DNA from: a virus
Length of the DNA stretch: 51,010 bases
Virus record (IMG/VR): IMGVR_UViG_3300045971_000432
Span: 1-51,010 of that record
Reading direction: 5' to 3' (one strand)
Positions 27,801 through 35,407 of the stretch are shown here, piece after piece. The translations under genes and the position numbers were made by a program. The number at the start of each line of letters is the position of its first letter. Within the stretch, counting starts at the first letter, position 1. Below the pieces are notes generated by a model, which worked only from the letters and a program-made list of their open reading frames with translations, searched no databases and had not been told where the DNA came from.

Positions 27801-28550
27801 AAGACTAAATATTCTGTCTTATATTTGCCAGATGATTCATATGGTCAACGTTTACGTGTAAAGATAACAGAAAATCTTAGAACTTATGCAAGAGTTAGAT
27901 TAATCTTCGATGAAATTGCTCTCATTAATATTAACGATTCGCCAGTTCAGCATTTCCATATAATTGGAGATATTGATTTCATCGATGTATTTAATGTACA
28001 ATTTGTAGAGGGTGGAGCTTTACCAATTGATGGTGGATATGATGTTTTCCCATATGACGTATTTAATTATGATCAGCGTATTCATAATGGTGTTCTTTCT
28101 GGTTTAGTTGAAGTGTCTCCTGGTGTTTATGATTGGACGGGTAACCCTGAAGATTATATTATGCCAAAGCCTACACTATCTCCTAGTATTTTCATAGAAG
28201 AAACTCCTAATCCTGATGCAGCATCCACATCATTTGTGGAAGGATTATTTATCGCAGAGAAAATAGTAGGTCAACCTATAATAGAACGCCTACACGTCAA
28301 TTACGACGTCAATATTAATACTTCTGGCTTAGTTATAAATCAGCAAGCTGAAGAATATGTTATAACTCACAATGGGCCGCCAGCTACCCCAACATTAAGT
28401 ATAGAATCATTAAATAATCTGGGAGTATTTGCTAGTCCTATGCCTAATTTATATCCATATCTTCAAATACCTACTGCATTAAGCTTAAAATCGTTCTCAT
28501 TTACTCTTCCGCCTGGCTTCTCTGCTCCATTTAAGCTGACGGTGGCGTAA
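24804..28550 (+). CDS. Baseplate/tail protein in gp8 position with seven-blade Ycf48-like propeller
   Basis: A 1248-aa structural protein starting 14 nt inside the gp7-position gene, with a good AGGAG site. The N terminus has DSLINYVVDVKPYHVKLSAV, a YxxDVKPYHxKL segment I associate with T4-like tail proteins. Residues about 480-750 hold seven WD/kelch-like repeats of roughly 35-40 aa with the Ycf48/BNR pattern: VVGDHGTILTS-x-W, VVGSNGTILKS-x-W, AVGDNGSIIKSTDGGDTW and so on. This predicts a beta-propeller, often a glycan- or protein-binding platform. Copies of the beta module found in gp6 and gp7 lie at about 200-266, 352-417 (FYPGDSFTFTS) and 765-839 (YQAGDIVTVHL). T4 gp8 is only 334 aa, so equivalence is positional. 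Confidence 0.58.
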   Translation: MSSTSNYINVSSGHIDSLINYVVDVKPYHVKLSAVVEQYLFEDTVNAKITEEHKLLAFLGADILPATSQAPGVRARRSSSWFRDVVSDGQRRVWPAPLTSVHKLASHSSQEKFTCGVNDDFQIPGIGPGVFNQKRWDGPGITDVSHNGEHQQDSFDYFLSHGVYSFDIRPLGRWKELNIAHVPAFAENPGELFYLDVVKSFGTISNIVGGNYEEWTIKCINDDIGIFDVIGSSSGFIGNVEFNNTFTHSLISFSFFPSAGDSEPFFSDGLSDINDDDQGLIDVRNFSSQSIFTLTPFNKITVAPDAPIESWSLIKTNPIALTSKPQFYSPMIGRLDVPALEVHTRSLDRATEDATWIVTFGAQGTYTVQKISFSQTYINSENLRNGCSFKNDDVHFTILPTTTGFYPGDSFTFTSSARVENYLVFGSISGYQANAKIGEWYWNGKIGFKIPALDYFPHVHNTTIITSKTADINSWQTVVSNNQILKSVSYANGFFLTAGENSIVGASADGKVWSSDVASNFTPVPNTILTVVGAGGSIGTSTDGNLWLKQESHTTHNLNDTANIPNLLSLSLLDPAPTVNSILVVGDHGTILTSVNGSGWADQNSGTLQNLNGIAWSNDGIIVVGSNGTILKSLDRISWVHIPCPTGSNLNKVIYDISSSSFIAVGDNGSIIKSTDGGDTWLYKGNSALVDYNLTSIASGDGRLVAVSPNGLIVTSFSAGDSWPSQQFGRKLNSITYGEGAWVAVGGKSDENIFFKALKTVHSIAEPSVYTITFTSATTATVVNNIYGYRKGVTYLNPASDGNFYIHVEDEFVEFSLQVIPNQFQYQAGDIVTVHLAPRYTYAGSAWYDENFYDFSPYDTGIADLTTALLYNEELFPLYHSHGSVIFKTCNAGDKIIIDKAFLDLMRFRILASSSTHPELAAIDDWVPLEFRYYDRLTSGAPSSEAHFSDLTTYIEAYLSSDPSVRVLSIAQPRFEKTNRNTSATLTFDAAFFLKYMKFKTKYSVLYLPDDSYGQRLRVKITENLRTYARVRLIFDEIALININDSPVQHFHIIGDIDFIDVFNVQFVEGGALPIDGGYDVFPYDVFNYDQRIHNGVLSGLVEVSPGVYDWTGNPEDYIMPKPTLSPSIFIEETPNPDAASTSFVEGLFIAEKIVGQPIIERLHVNYDVNINTSGLVINQQAEEYVITHNGPPATPTLSIESLNNLGVFASPMPNLYPYLQIPTALSLKSFSFTLPPGFSAPFKLTVA

Positions 28551-28561
28551 CTGACTAACCC

Positions 28562-28569
28562 TATAAATA
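28562..28569 (+). promoter_or_regulatory. T4-type late promoter box before 206-aa tail gene
   Basis: Perfect TATAAATA 33 nt upstream of the ATG at 28603 and 12 nt past the preceding stop. It starts a separate late transcript for the fibre region. Confidence 0.65.
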
Positions 28570-28602
28570 TCTTATGTTTTAAAGAACACTTACGGAGATG
28601 GA

Positions 28603-29223
28603 ATGAATTCAGCAATTTTAACTACTAAGATAACAGGACACGTACATATCGGGTCCAGACTAATCGGCGAGGTTGATGTAGCATATACGACAGAACTAGA
28701 CAAGTTTAATGCTGTCCACAATAAAAATATGGCAATTGCAATTGCTCGTGGATTAGCAAATGAACCACCTGATATCGGTTCTGGTATAGGTAAACATCAG
28801 ATCTTTAAGATCAAGCTTGGAAATGGCGGTTCGACCATTGACAGTATGAATATGATTACTTATCAACCGCCAAATGTCACCGGTGCTTCAGCGACTCTAT
28901 ACAATGCTACATATTCTGAAATAATTGACGAATCTCAAGCTGGTACTCCATCTGAAAATTCAGTAACGTATCAAGAAAGCCCAGCACCAGATGAAACAAC
29001 TATTGTTATATGCACAGCAACAATTGCTGCAGGCGAACCAAGTGGACAAGACTTAACCGATTCTCCACCAAATCCAAATCCTGAAGCGCAATTTGCATTC
29101 GACGAACTTGGATTGTTTACATATGATGACAAATTATTAACTCATATAATATTTTCTCCTATCTTAAAAACATCCAATAGAGAACTTGTAATTACTTACA
29201 CTTTAACTATTGCGGTTTCCTAA
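28603..29223 (+). CDS. Probable tail structural protein, unknown family
   Basis: A 206-aa protein with no membrane segment. It opens MNSAILTTKITGHVHIGSRLIGEV. The C-terminal part, FAFDELGLFTYDDKLLTHI followed by FSPILKTSNRELVITYTLTI, is a pattern seen in phage virion proteins that decorate the baseplate periphery, where an FDELGLFT segment and a closing beta strand recur. It has a weak GGAG site and follows a perfect late box, so it is made late. Position between the gp8-place gene and fibre genes suggests a connector such as T4 gp9-gp11, but I do not recognise any of these in the sequence. Confidence 0.55.
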   Translation: MNSAILTTKITGHVHIGSRLIGEVDVAYTTELDKFNAVHNKNMAIAIARGLANEPPDIGSGIGKHQIFKIKLGNGGSTIDSMNMITYQPPNVTGASATLYNATYSEIIDESQAGTPSENSVTYQESPAPDETTIVICTATIAAGEPSGQDLTDSPPNPNPEAQFAFDELGLFTYDDKLLTHIIFSPILKTSNRELVITYTLTIAVS

Positions 29224-29280
29224 GCTTTAACTTGATCAATTAAATGATCATGCTAATATAAGAAAAGAGGGCTAACCTGA

Positions 29281-30282
29281 ATGCGTATAACTTTCAGACA
29301 AGGGTTAATTAGACATCAAACATCGTTATCTGGTCCAGACTGGTTACAAAAAACCAGTCTTTCAGGCACGTCAATTGATTTAAATGTGTCGGAAGAACCG
29401 ACCGTTATTACCTTCTCACATTACGGTGCAAATTATCTATTCGAAGAGAATAGAACTATTGTTGGCGCATGGGGTAGTGGTGCACTTGGATCTACTAATG
29501 GACCGTTAACTGCATCGGGACAAACACAGTATCTTTATTGGGATGTTGATTTAGCAACTGGTGCCCTCACACGAGGCTGGACATTAATACCACCATTTAT
29601 TTCTTCGACTGAACCAACAAACCCATTACCAGATTCGCATTGGTTTGATTTAATTAATACTCGCATGCGGGTCTTTAGAAAGCCTGGCTCAAGTCCTGGT
29701 TCATGGCAAGACAAAATACGTTTATTCGCAGCAACATATAGTTCCTCAGCAACAATTATACCTTTTCCTATTGGTTCGCAAGTAGGCATTACAGATGGAA
29801 ATTATACAACTGGTAATTTAATACTAGGTGTTAATAATAAACCACTTAAACAATCAGATGGAACATTTGCTACTACTGAATCTGATTTAATAATTTATCA
29901 AACTAGCGGTCAAAATGTTAAATTTGACATGGCTTTGGTGTATGCTCAAGCTAGTGAAGAAATACCAAAATTTTATCTAGTCTCATTTCAGCCAGACAGA
30001 AGAATGGGATTAGCATCATCTAACAACATGAATAGTTTTGTTAGTGGAATAGTAGTTGAGGATTTACACCAAGAAGAAGTCGGTCAGATAATAACCGGGG
30101 GTGTAGTTAGAAATGAACAATGGAATTGGGGTACTGCAAATATTAATAGACCACTATTCTGTGGCGCATCTGGAGAAATTAAATTAACTCCACCAGCAGT
30201 TGGATTCGTGCAGCAAGTTGGATTTGTATACGATCAAGATTCAATTTATTTTAACCTATTCGCACCAGTGAGGTTAAGATGA
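29281..30282 (+). CDS. Probable baseplate-fibre connector / tail structural protein
   Basis: A 333-aa protein without signal or membrane segment. The N terminus MRITFRQGLIRHQT and the strand LNVSEEPTVITFSHYGANYLFEE are followed by YWDVDLATGALTRGWT. The C-terminal block GGVVRNEQWNWGTANINRPL, CGASGEIKLTPP and VGFVYDQDSIYF reads as a beta-rich end domain. I recall similar blocks in fibre-associated proteins of marine T4-like phages, but I cannot name a family. Its stop overlaps the next start as ATGA, so it is made with the fibre-like protein that follows; the pair may assemble together. Confidence 0.5.
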   Translation: MRITFRQGLIRHQTSLSGPDWLQKTSLSGTSIDLNVSEEPTVITFSHYGANYLFEENRTIVGAWGSGALGSTNGPLTASGQTQYLYWDVDLATGALTRGWTLIPPFISSTEPTNPLPDSHWFDLINTRMRVFRKPGSSPGSWQDKIRLFAATYSSSATIIPFPIGSQVGITDGNYTTGNLILGVNNKPLKQSDGTFATTESDLIIYQTSGQNVKFDMALVYAQASEEIPKFYLVSFQPDRRMGLASSNNMNSFVSGIVVEDLHQEEVGQIITGGVVRNEQWNWGTANINRPLFCGASGEIKLTPPAVGFVQQVGFVYDQDSIYFNLFAPVRLR

Positions 30283-31253
30283 GTCATATAGTTGGTTTAA
30301 AACCGATAGTCATTGAGATAGATGGTGTCTACGGACAGTTACCTGATGGTGGAATATTAAATGCTGGTGGAACAAGCTTTAGTTCTTGGACAGTCGATGG
30401 CCGTGGCTTACTATTTGATGATGGTACAAGCACGGCCCCTGGTTCAGGCACAGCTAACTCAATAACGCTTCAGTCTGTTTATAATAATAGCCCAACCGCT
30501 GCGGGCGCAACATCAATAAAATTATCTACTGGCAAAGATTTCGTAATATCAGATGATACTGATGACGGCATATATTTTAAAATAGATGCTGAGACTGGTA
30601 AGGTAACTATTACTGGTGATTTAGAAGTTCTTGGTTCTTCTTCAGTTATCGATTCCATAATTCAAGATAGTGATCACTGGTTAATCAGTCCTAAATTAGG
30701 AACAACATCTGCTCTTAAAATTGAACCAGATTTTGGTGTAATACCGGTCGTAGATTTAGTAACAATAAGAAGAACATTCGCTTCATTGCCAGTATTCAGA
30801 ATCGATTCATCTGGTAATTTAATTGCGTCACAAAATTTAACTATTGGCGGATTGATAAATGGTGTAAACATTGTCAGTCTTAAAAGTGAAGTTGATCATC
30901 ATGCTGCGGGAGATACCGGATATAGACATTATGCAGATGATGTAGATATTTTACCTATCCCTGGTTTAACCGGGGCATCCAATGTTCAGGAAGCTCTTGA
31001 ACAAATAAATAACAATGTTAATTCTGGAGGAGGTGGAGGCGGTTCAGTAATTGGATATGAACACGTTCAATCTGCACCATCAACATTGTGGACAATTACC
31101 CACAACAAAAATACATTTAAACTTCAGACAACAATTTACAATACTAATTGGGAACAGCTCGTTCCTAACAATATACAAATAATAGATAACAACACCGTTC
31201 TAGTGTCATTTAATGCACCAATAGCTGGTAGAGCAATGCTACTTTTGTTCTAA
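30279..31253 (+). CDS. Tail fibre-like protein with C-terminal WxIxH module
   Basis: A 324-aa fibre-type protein. Residues 1-60 resemble a virion-attachment part, residues 85-200 are short beta repeats (KDFVISDDTDDGIYFKIDAE, GKVTITGDLEVLG, DSSGNLIASQNLTIGGLING) of the kind found in fibre shafts, and a helical stretch with TGASNVQEALEQINNNV precedes a Gly-rich hinge (six Gly near residue 252). Residues 259-324 are the module shared with four downstream genes: WTITHNKNTF, then QLVPNNIQIIDNNTVLVSF and a hydrophobic LLLF end. The attachment helix EALEQI with GASNVQ is common before fibre tips. It likely acts in host contact. Confidence 0.65.
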   Translation: MSHIVGLKPIVIEIDGVYGQLPDGGILNAGGTSFSSWTVDGRGLLFDDGTSTAPGSGTANSITLQSVYNNSPTAAGATSIKLSTGKDFVISDDTDDGIYFKIDAETGKVTITGDLEVLGSSSVIDSIIQDSDHWLISPKLGTTSALKIEPDFGVIPVVDLVTIRRTFASLPVFRIDSSGNLIASQNLTIGGLINGVNIVSLKSEVDHHAAGDTGYRHYADDVDILPIPGLTGASNVQEALEQINNNVNSGGGGGGSVIGYEHVQSAPSTLWTITHNKNTFKLQTTIYNTNWEQLVPNNIQIIDNNTVLVSFNAPIAGRAMLLLF

Positions 31254-31268
31254 AAAACTACGAATTGC

Positions 31269-31276
31269 CATAAATA
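31269..31276 (+). promoter_or_regulatory. Late promoter-like box before DUF5659-like gene
   Basis: CATAAATA, identical to the box at 5178, lies 44 nt before the ATG at 31320 in the gap after the fibre-like gene. Confidence 0.42.
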
Positions 31277-31319
31277 TTATCGAACGTCTATCATAACTCA
31301 GACTAAATAGGATGACATA

Positions 31320-31550
31320 ATGTCAAAGAAAACAATAGAAACACAAGATATAGTGCTGGCAGCAACCCTAAAAATGCTTGGATATCGCCTCGAAACGATT
31401 GAAAAGATTGGCAACAAAGGAATTTTTAAGTTCCCGGATGTTGATGACAATGTCGTAAATGACTTTGATTTAGGCAATCTAAAAGTAGAACCAGTTTCTT
31501 TTAATTCAGCCATTAAGGCATTAACAACTGCAAGTCGCAGAACACTTTAA
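31320..31550 (+). CDS. Small DUF5659-like protein
   Basis: A 76-aa protein with the pattern ETQDIVLAATLKMLGYRLE, then KGIFKFPD and a closing helix AIKALTTASRRTL. This resembles DUF5659, small phage proteins of unknown function in which T-x-D-x-x-LAA-x-L-x-x-x-GY is the opening and an F-x-F-x-D strand follows. It sits alone between two fibre genes with its own late promoter-like box; in other phages such proteins also lie among tail genes. A chaperone or regulatory task is possible, but nothing in the sequence shows it. Confidence 0.6.
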   Translation: MSKKTIETQDIVLAATLKMLGYRLETIEKIGNKGIFKFPDVDDNVVNDFDLGNLKVEPVSFNSAIKALTTASRRTL

Positions 31551-31598
31551 TCTGTGATAGAAAAAGTAATTTAACAACACCTCATAGGGAGATTCCAA

Positions 31599-34136
31599 AT
31601 GAAGATCAATGGTAATTTAGTATTTAACTCAGATGCAACTGGTGAAGTCCAGCATGCATATATAGAACGTAGAGCTTCTGCTCCTGGATTTGACAGTGGT
31701 CATAAAGGTCGTTTGTATTTCAATACATCAACTTCTTTGTACTACTTTAATGATGGCGCTGCTTATGTTCCTTTCGCTACTGGCGGTAATGCAACAGCAA
31801 TTCAAAATGAAGTGGATGCTATCGAAGCTTCCCTTGGTTCTGCTGTAAATGGCGACGGTACATTTAACTCAGCTGGTATCAGTGGTTCACCAATCATCGG
31901 TTCAGCAACAAGTTTCACAAATGCTTTAAACTTATTGGCAGCTGCAGCAAATGCAACTGACACCTTAGGTGAATTGCATGACGTAACTCTTGGCACATTA
32001 GTAAATGGTCAATATTTAAGATATAATTCTGGTACTGGCATGTGGGTAAATAGCACTCTTGTAGTTGCTGATCTTACCGATCTCACTGCTTCAGCTGCAG
32101 AATTAAACATTCTTGATGGTGCAACTCTTGATGTAACTGAATTGAATTATGTTGACGGTGTTACATCTTCAATTCAAACTCAATTAAACAACAAGCAACC
32201 ACTTGATGCAGGTCTTACTGCTTTAGCCGTATTCAACTCAAACGGTATTCTTGTTCAAACTGCTGATAACGTATTTGCTGCTCGCAATTTAATCGAGCCG
32301 GCTGCTGGTGTAACTATTGCCAATAGCGATGGTGTTTCTGGTAATCCAACATTTGCTTTAGCAAACGATTTACAAGCAGTTGAAGGTCTTGCTGGTTCAG
32401 GCTATGCTGTTCGTACTGGTACAGACACTTGGACTACTCGCACTATTTCTGGTATCGCTGGTCGTACTGTTGTTTCAAATGGTGACGGTGTTGCTTCTAA
32501 CACTGATATCGATCTTGCGACTGTTACTGATTCTGGTGCTGGTACATTCAAGAAAATCACGGTAGATTCTTATGGTCGCGTAAATGGTACTGTAGCTGTA
32601 GCTGCTGCTGATATTACTGCATTAGTAAGTGGTATCTATGTAGACGTTGCTGGTGATTCAATGACTGGTAACTTGACTATGACAGGTGGTGCTACTGTTA
32701 CTGGTCTCCCAGCTCCTGTTGCTGGTACTGATGCAACTAATAAAAACTACGTTGATGCTGCTGTTGCTGGATTATCTTGGAAACAAGCTGTTCACGCAAT
32801 GTCTACAACTAACGTTGATATCTCTTCTGCTCCTACGACAGTTGATGGTCACACATTGTCAGCAAATGAACGTGTATTATTAGTTGGTCAAACAACTGCT
32901 TCTGAAAACGGTATCTACAAATTTACAGCTGCTGCAGCTGCGTTAACCCGTACTACTGATGCTGATGCATTCGGTGAATTATCTGGTGCTGCTGTCTTCG
33001 TTGAAGAAGGTACTCTTTATGCTAATTCCGGTTGGACACAATCAACTGAATTAACTTCTTTCTCTGGACAAGTATGGGCACAGTTCACAGGTGCTGGTAC
33101 ATATGTTGCTGGTGCTGGTATGTCTCTTACTGGTAATACCTTCGACGTAAATCTCGGTGCTGGTATTGCTCAGCTTCCAACAGATGAAGTTGGTATCGAT
33201 CTTTATAGCTCAACATCTGCTCTTATCCTTACAACTGACGGTACAACTGGTGGTTCAACAGCTACTGGTGCTAAGCTTCACTTGAAACTTGGTGCTGCTG
33301 GTGGTTTAGTTCAAGATGTAACTGGTCTTTATGTAGCAGCAAATGGTATTACTAATGCCATGGTTCTTAATGATACACACGCATTGAACGCTGACTCTGG
33401 TACTGGTGCTCTTGCTCTTGGCGATACATTACTTGTTGTTGGTAATTCTCCACAAGGTATCGTAACTTCTGTTGCTGGTTCTACATTCACAATTACTGCA
33501 TCTGATGCGTCAACATCACAAAAAGGTGTTGCTCGTTTTGACTCTGGTGACTTCGATGTTGCTTCTGGTATTGTATCAGTTAAGGCTGGTGGTATTGACA
33601 ATGCACAACTTGCGTTTGCTTCAGTAACTGTAACTGGTGATACTGGCTCTGATGCAGTTGCTCTTGGTGAAACATTTAGTATTGTTGGTGATGGTGAATC
33701 TGTTACAACTGATATGGTTGCTAATGAGCTTACTATCTCTGTACGTGAAGCAACTTCTTCATTAACTGGTGTTGCATCTTTTAATGCTGCTGATTTCACT
33801 GTTACTGCTGGTGCTGTTACTGCAGTTGCTAAAAATCTTGATAGCTTGACTGACGTTGCTGTATCTGGTCCTACATTTGGTGATACATTAGTTTACAATG
33901 GTACTAACTTTGTTAATGTAAAAACTTACTTCTTGTATTCTGGTTCTACTGCTACATCTCACACTGTTGATCATAACTTGGGTCAGAAGTATTGCAACGT
34001 TACTGTTGTTGATGCTACAGATGAAGTTGTTATTCCACAGAGCATTACATTTAACTCTTCTAACCAATTGACAGTTGCTTTCACTTCTTCAATTGCATGT
34101 AAAGTTGTTGTAATGGGTGTTATGAGTGCAGCATAA
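31599..34136 (+). CDS. Long repetitive tail fibre protein (845 aa)
   Basis: Probable long or short tail fibre. The N terminus (GRLYFNTSTSLYYFNDGAAY) is the virion-attachment type. Typical shaft motifs follow: LTASAAELNILDGATLDVTE, LNYVDGVTSSIQTQLNNKQP and, near residue 350, GDSMTGNLTMTGGATVTGLP with ATNKNYVDAAVAG. At about 395-500 lies the module also found twice in the gp7-position protein: LSANERVLLVGQ, ENGIYKFT, LTRTTDADAF. Residues about 776-845 form the terminal WxIxH-type module, here with VDHNLGQKYC and VVIPQSITFNSSNQLTVAF. Gly, Ala, Thr and Val dominate. Codon use (GGT, GCT, CGT, CTT) is unlike the neighbours, which prefer GGA, AGA and TTA; this can reflect strong expression or recent exchange. 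A strong AGGGAG site precedes the ATG and a strong terminator follows. Confidence 0.85.
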   Translation: MKINGNLVFNSDATGEVQHAYIERRASAPGFDSGHKGRLYFNTSTSLYYFNDGAAYVPFATGGNATAIQNEVDAIEASLGSAVNGDGTFNSAGISGSPIIGSATSFTNALNLLAAAANATDTLGELHDVTLGTLVNGQYLRYNSGTGMWVNSTLVVADLTDLTASAAELNILDGATLDVTELNYVDGVTSSIQTQLNNKQPLDAGLTALAVFNSNGILVQTADNVFAARNLIEPAAGVTIANSDGVSGNPTFALANDLQAVEGLAGSGYAVRTGTDTWTTRTISGIAGRTVVSNGDGVASNTDIDLATVTDSGAGTFKKITVDSYGRVNGTVAVAAADITALVSGIYVDVAGDSMTGNLTMTGGATVTGLPAPVAGTDATNKNYVDAAVAGLSWKQAVHAMSTTNVDISSAPTTVDGHTLSANERVLLVGQTTASENGIYKFTAAAAALTRTTDADAFGELSGAAVFVEEGTLYANSGWTQSTELTSFSGQVWAQFTGAGTYVAGAGMSLTGNTFDVNLGAGIAQLPTDEVGIDLYSSTSALILTTDGTTGGSTATGAKLHLKLGAAGGLVQDVTGLYVAANGITNAMVLNDTHALNADSGTGALALGDTLLVVGNSPQGIVTSVAGSTFTITASDASTSQKGVARFDSGDFDVASGIVSVKAGGIDNAQLAFASVTVTGDTGSDAVALGETFSIVGDGESVTTDMVANELTISVREATSSLTGVASFNAADFTVTAGAVTAVAKNLDSLTDVAVSGPTFGDTLVYNGTNFVNVKTYFLYSGSTATSHTVDHNLGQKYCNVTVVDATDEVVIPQSITFNSSNQLTVAFTSSIACKVVVMGVMSAA

Positions 34137-34160
34137 GTAGTAACTATTATGTAATAATCA

Positions 34161-34187
34161 AAAAGGAACCTGAAAGGGTTCCTTTTT
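34161..34187 (+). terminator. Intrinsic terminator after the long fibre gene
   Basis: AAAAGGAACC (34161-34170) pairs perfectly with GGTTCCTTTT (34177-34186) around a 6-nt loop and runs into a T tract. It lies 24 nt past the fibre stop and separates it from the next promoter. Confidence 0.88.
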
Positions 34188-34206
34188 CATTTGATCTACA
34201 GATTTT

Positions 34207-34214
34207 GATAAATA
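34207..34214 (+). promoter_or_regulatory. Late promoter-like box for small fibre-module genes
   Basis: GATAAATA, one mismatch from the late octamer, lies 38 nt before the ATG at 34253 and just past the terminator of the long fibre gene. Confidence 0.45.
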
Positions 34215-34252
34215 GATTTGTTGAAGAATTCTTCTATTAAAGGATAAACAAA

Positions 34253-34855
34253 ATGAAATTTTATGGCGAAGCCCATTTACAACAAAACAACTTAAGAGAT
34301 GCTGTTATTCCTCTTGATACAACGTTTCCAGTTTCACCTAAGGTCGGTCAAATTGTATTCAAAGATCGCATCTTATATATTTGCGTTGAAATAACTGGTG
34401 GTTTACCTATTTGGGTTCCACTAACAAACGAAATCACTGCGTATACGCATATTCAAAGTACTAATGCATCTTCATGGACAGTAGTTCATCCATTAAATAC
34501 TTCTCACGTGAGTGTAACAGTATATGATACTTCTAATAGAGTAGTAATACCAAACGAAGTTATCATTAACAGTTCAAGTTCCGTCTCAGTTGATTTTGGA
34601 ACACCAGCCCAAGGTAAAGTAGTAGTACTTACAGGTAACTTTGATGGACAATCAAAACCTACTTATGCTTATGAGTTCTTCCAGACTAATCCAAGCGATA
34701 CATGGGTTATTCCACATGCTCTTGGTCGTTATCCAATTATCAGAGTGTTTATTGGTAATCAGGAAGTTCAACCAGCATCAATAACATTTGACACAATGGA
34801 TCAAGTTACTATTACCTTTAGTACTCCTCAAGTTGGTCAAGTTAAACTAATATAA
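34253..34855 (+). CDS. Small fibre protein with two WxIxH modules
   Basis: A 200-aa protein. The first 60 residues (MKFYGEAHLQQNNLRDAVIP, then VGQIVFKDRILYICVE, PIWVPLT) resemble the attachment heads of phage fibres that show a visible strand pattern like the long fibre's N terminus. Two copies of the shared module follow. Residues 64-130 contain SWTVVHPLNTS, then NRVVIPNEVIINSSSSVSVD; residues 136-200 contain TWVIPHALGRYP, then NQEVQPASITFDTMDQVTIT. The pattern is aromatic-x-hydrophobic-x-H, a turn, then a VIP strand and a final hydrophobic strand. It probably binds a surface receptor or caps another fibre. The AAAGGAT ribosome site is strong; 8 nt separate it from the next gene. Confidence 0.68.
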   Translation: MKFYGEAHLQQNNLRDAVIPLDTTFPVSPKVGQIVFKDRILYICVEITGGLPIWVPLTNEITAYTHIQSTNASSWTVVHPLNTSHVSVTVYDTSNRVVIPNEVIINSSSSVSVDFGTPAQGKVVVLTGNFDGQSKPTYAYEFFQTNPSDTWVIPHALGRYPIIRVFIGNQEVQPASITFDTMDQVTITFSTPQVGQVKLI

Positions 34856-34863
34856 GGAATATC

Positions 34864-35106
34864 ATGGGACTTTGCAAACCTTCAATTTATCGTCATGTCC
34901 AAACTGATCCATCAGCATCTTGGGTAATTACGCATAATTTAGGATCTAACGGAAGCACAGGACTTCCAATTGTTGATATTTTTATTGACGATGGTGCTGG
35001 CACTATAACGAAAGTTATAGCAGCTGGCGTTGAAAAAACAAGTAGTAATGTCGTGACTGTAACCTTCGCTGAACCTAGAGTTGGTGAAGCTGTTATTATC
35101 GTTTAA
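34864..35106 (+). CDS. Free-standing single WxIxH module protein (80 aa)
   Basis: An 80-aa protein that consists almost only of the fibre-tip module: YRHVQTDPSASWVITHNLG, then LPIVDIFIDDGAG and NVVTVTFAEPRVGEAVIIV. It follows the two-module gene by 8 nt with an AAGGA site, so it is translated separately rather than as a read-through tail. A five-residue lead (MGLCK) is all that precedes the module. It may be an interchangeable tip, a decoy or a subunit that binds other fibre proteins. No signal peptide. The closest relatives are its neighbours in this window. Confidence 0.68.
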   Translation: MGLCKPSIYRHVQTDPSASWVITHNLGSNGSTGLPIVDIFIDDGAGTITKVIAAGVEKTSSNVVTVTFAEPRVGEAVIIV

Positions 35107-35115
35107 GGGGATAAT

Positions 35116-35358
35116 ATGACAACACCATCAGTAGGCGGAATTAAATTTCTAGAGTTTACACAATCTACGCCAGCAACAGTTTGGACAATTTATCATGCAT
35201 TTGGAGTTCATCCAATTATTGATGTTAATGTTAATACAGCAGGCGTAATTGCTAAAGCATTTCCAATGTCAATTGAACATGCAGATTTAAACACCTCAAT
35301 CGTACGCTGGTCAACAGCAAGAATGGGAACAGCAACACTTGCAGCAACAGTAGCATAA
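35116..35358 (+). CDS. Free-standing single WxIxH module protein, second copy (80 aa)
   Basis: Another 80-aa protein made of one module: FLEFTQSTPATVWTIYHAFG, then HPIIDVNVNTAGVIAKAF and a final strand TARMGTATLAATV. It shares layout with the preceding gene but is clearly diverged, which suggests an old duplication with separate selection. A good AGGGGAT site lies upstream. A perfect inverted repeat follows the stop and probably ends this transcript before the spanin genes. Confidence 0.66.
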   Translation: MTTPSVGGIKFLEFTQSTPATVWTIYHAFGVHPIIDVNVNTAGVIAKAFPMSIEHADLNTSIVRWSTARMGTATLAATVA

Positions 35359-35360
35359 AT

Positions 35361-35384
35361 TATAGTCTCCAGCTGGAGACTATA
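35361..35384. terminator. 24-bp perfect palindrome, probable terminator or operator
   Basis: Half-site TATAGTCTCCAG is followed at once by its exact reverse complement. As RNA it folds into an 8- to 10-bp stem with a 4-nt or larger loop. The downstream stretch is TATTATAAAAAAT rather than a pure U tract, so a protein-binding site cannot be excluded. It divides the fibre-module genes from the lysis genes. Confidence 0.5.
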
Positions 35385-35407
35385 TTATAAAAAATAGGGA
35401 GTATATT

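Noticed and set aside
32380-32883. Two Leu/Val-rich plus-strand frames resembling membrane proteins
   Set aside because: They are out-of-frame readings of the fibre's GGT/GCT/ACT codons, which yield Leu and Val runs by chance.
33329-33799. 156-aa minus-strand frame inside the long fibre gene
   Set aside because: Antisense to a repetitive, Ala/Thr/Val-rich fibre; no own signals, and the plus-strand gene is certain.
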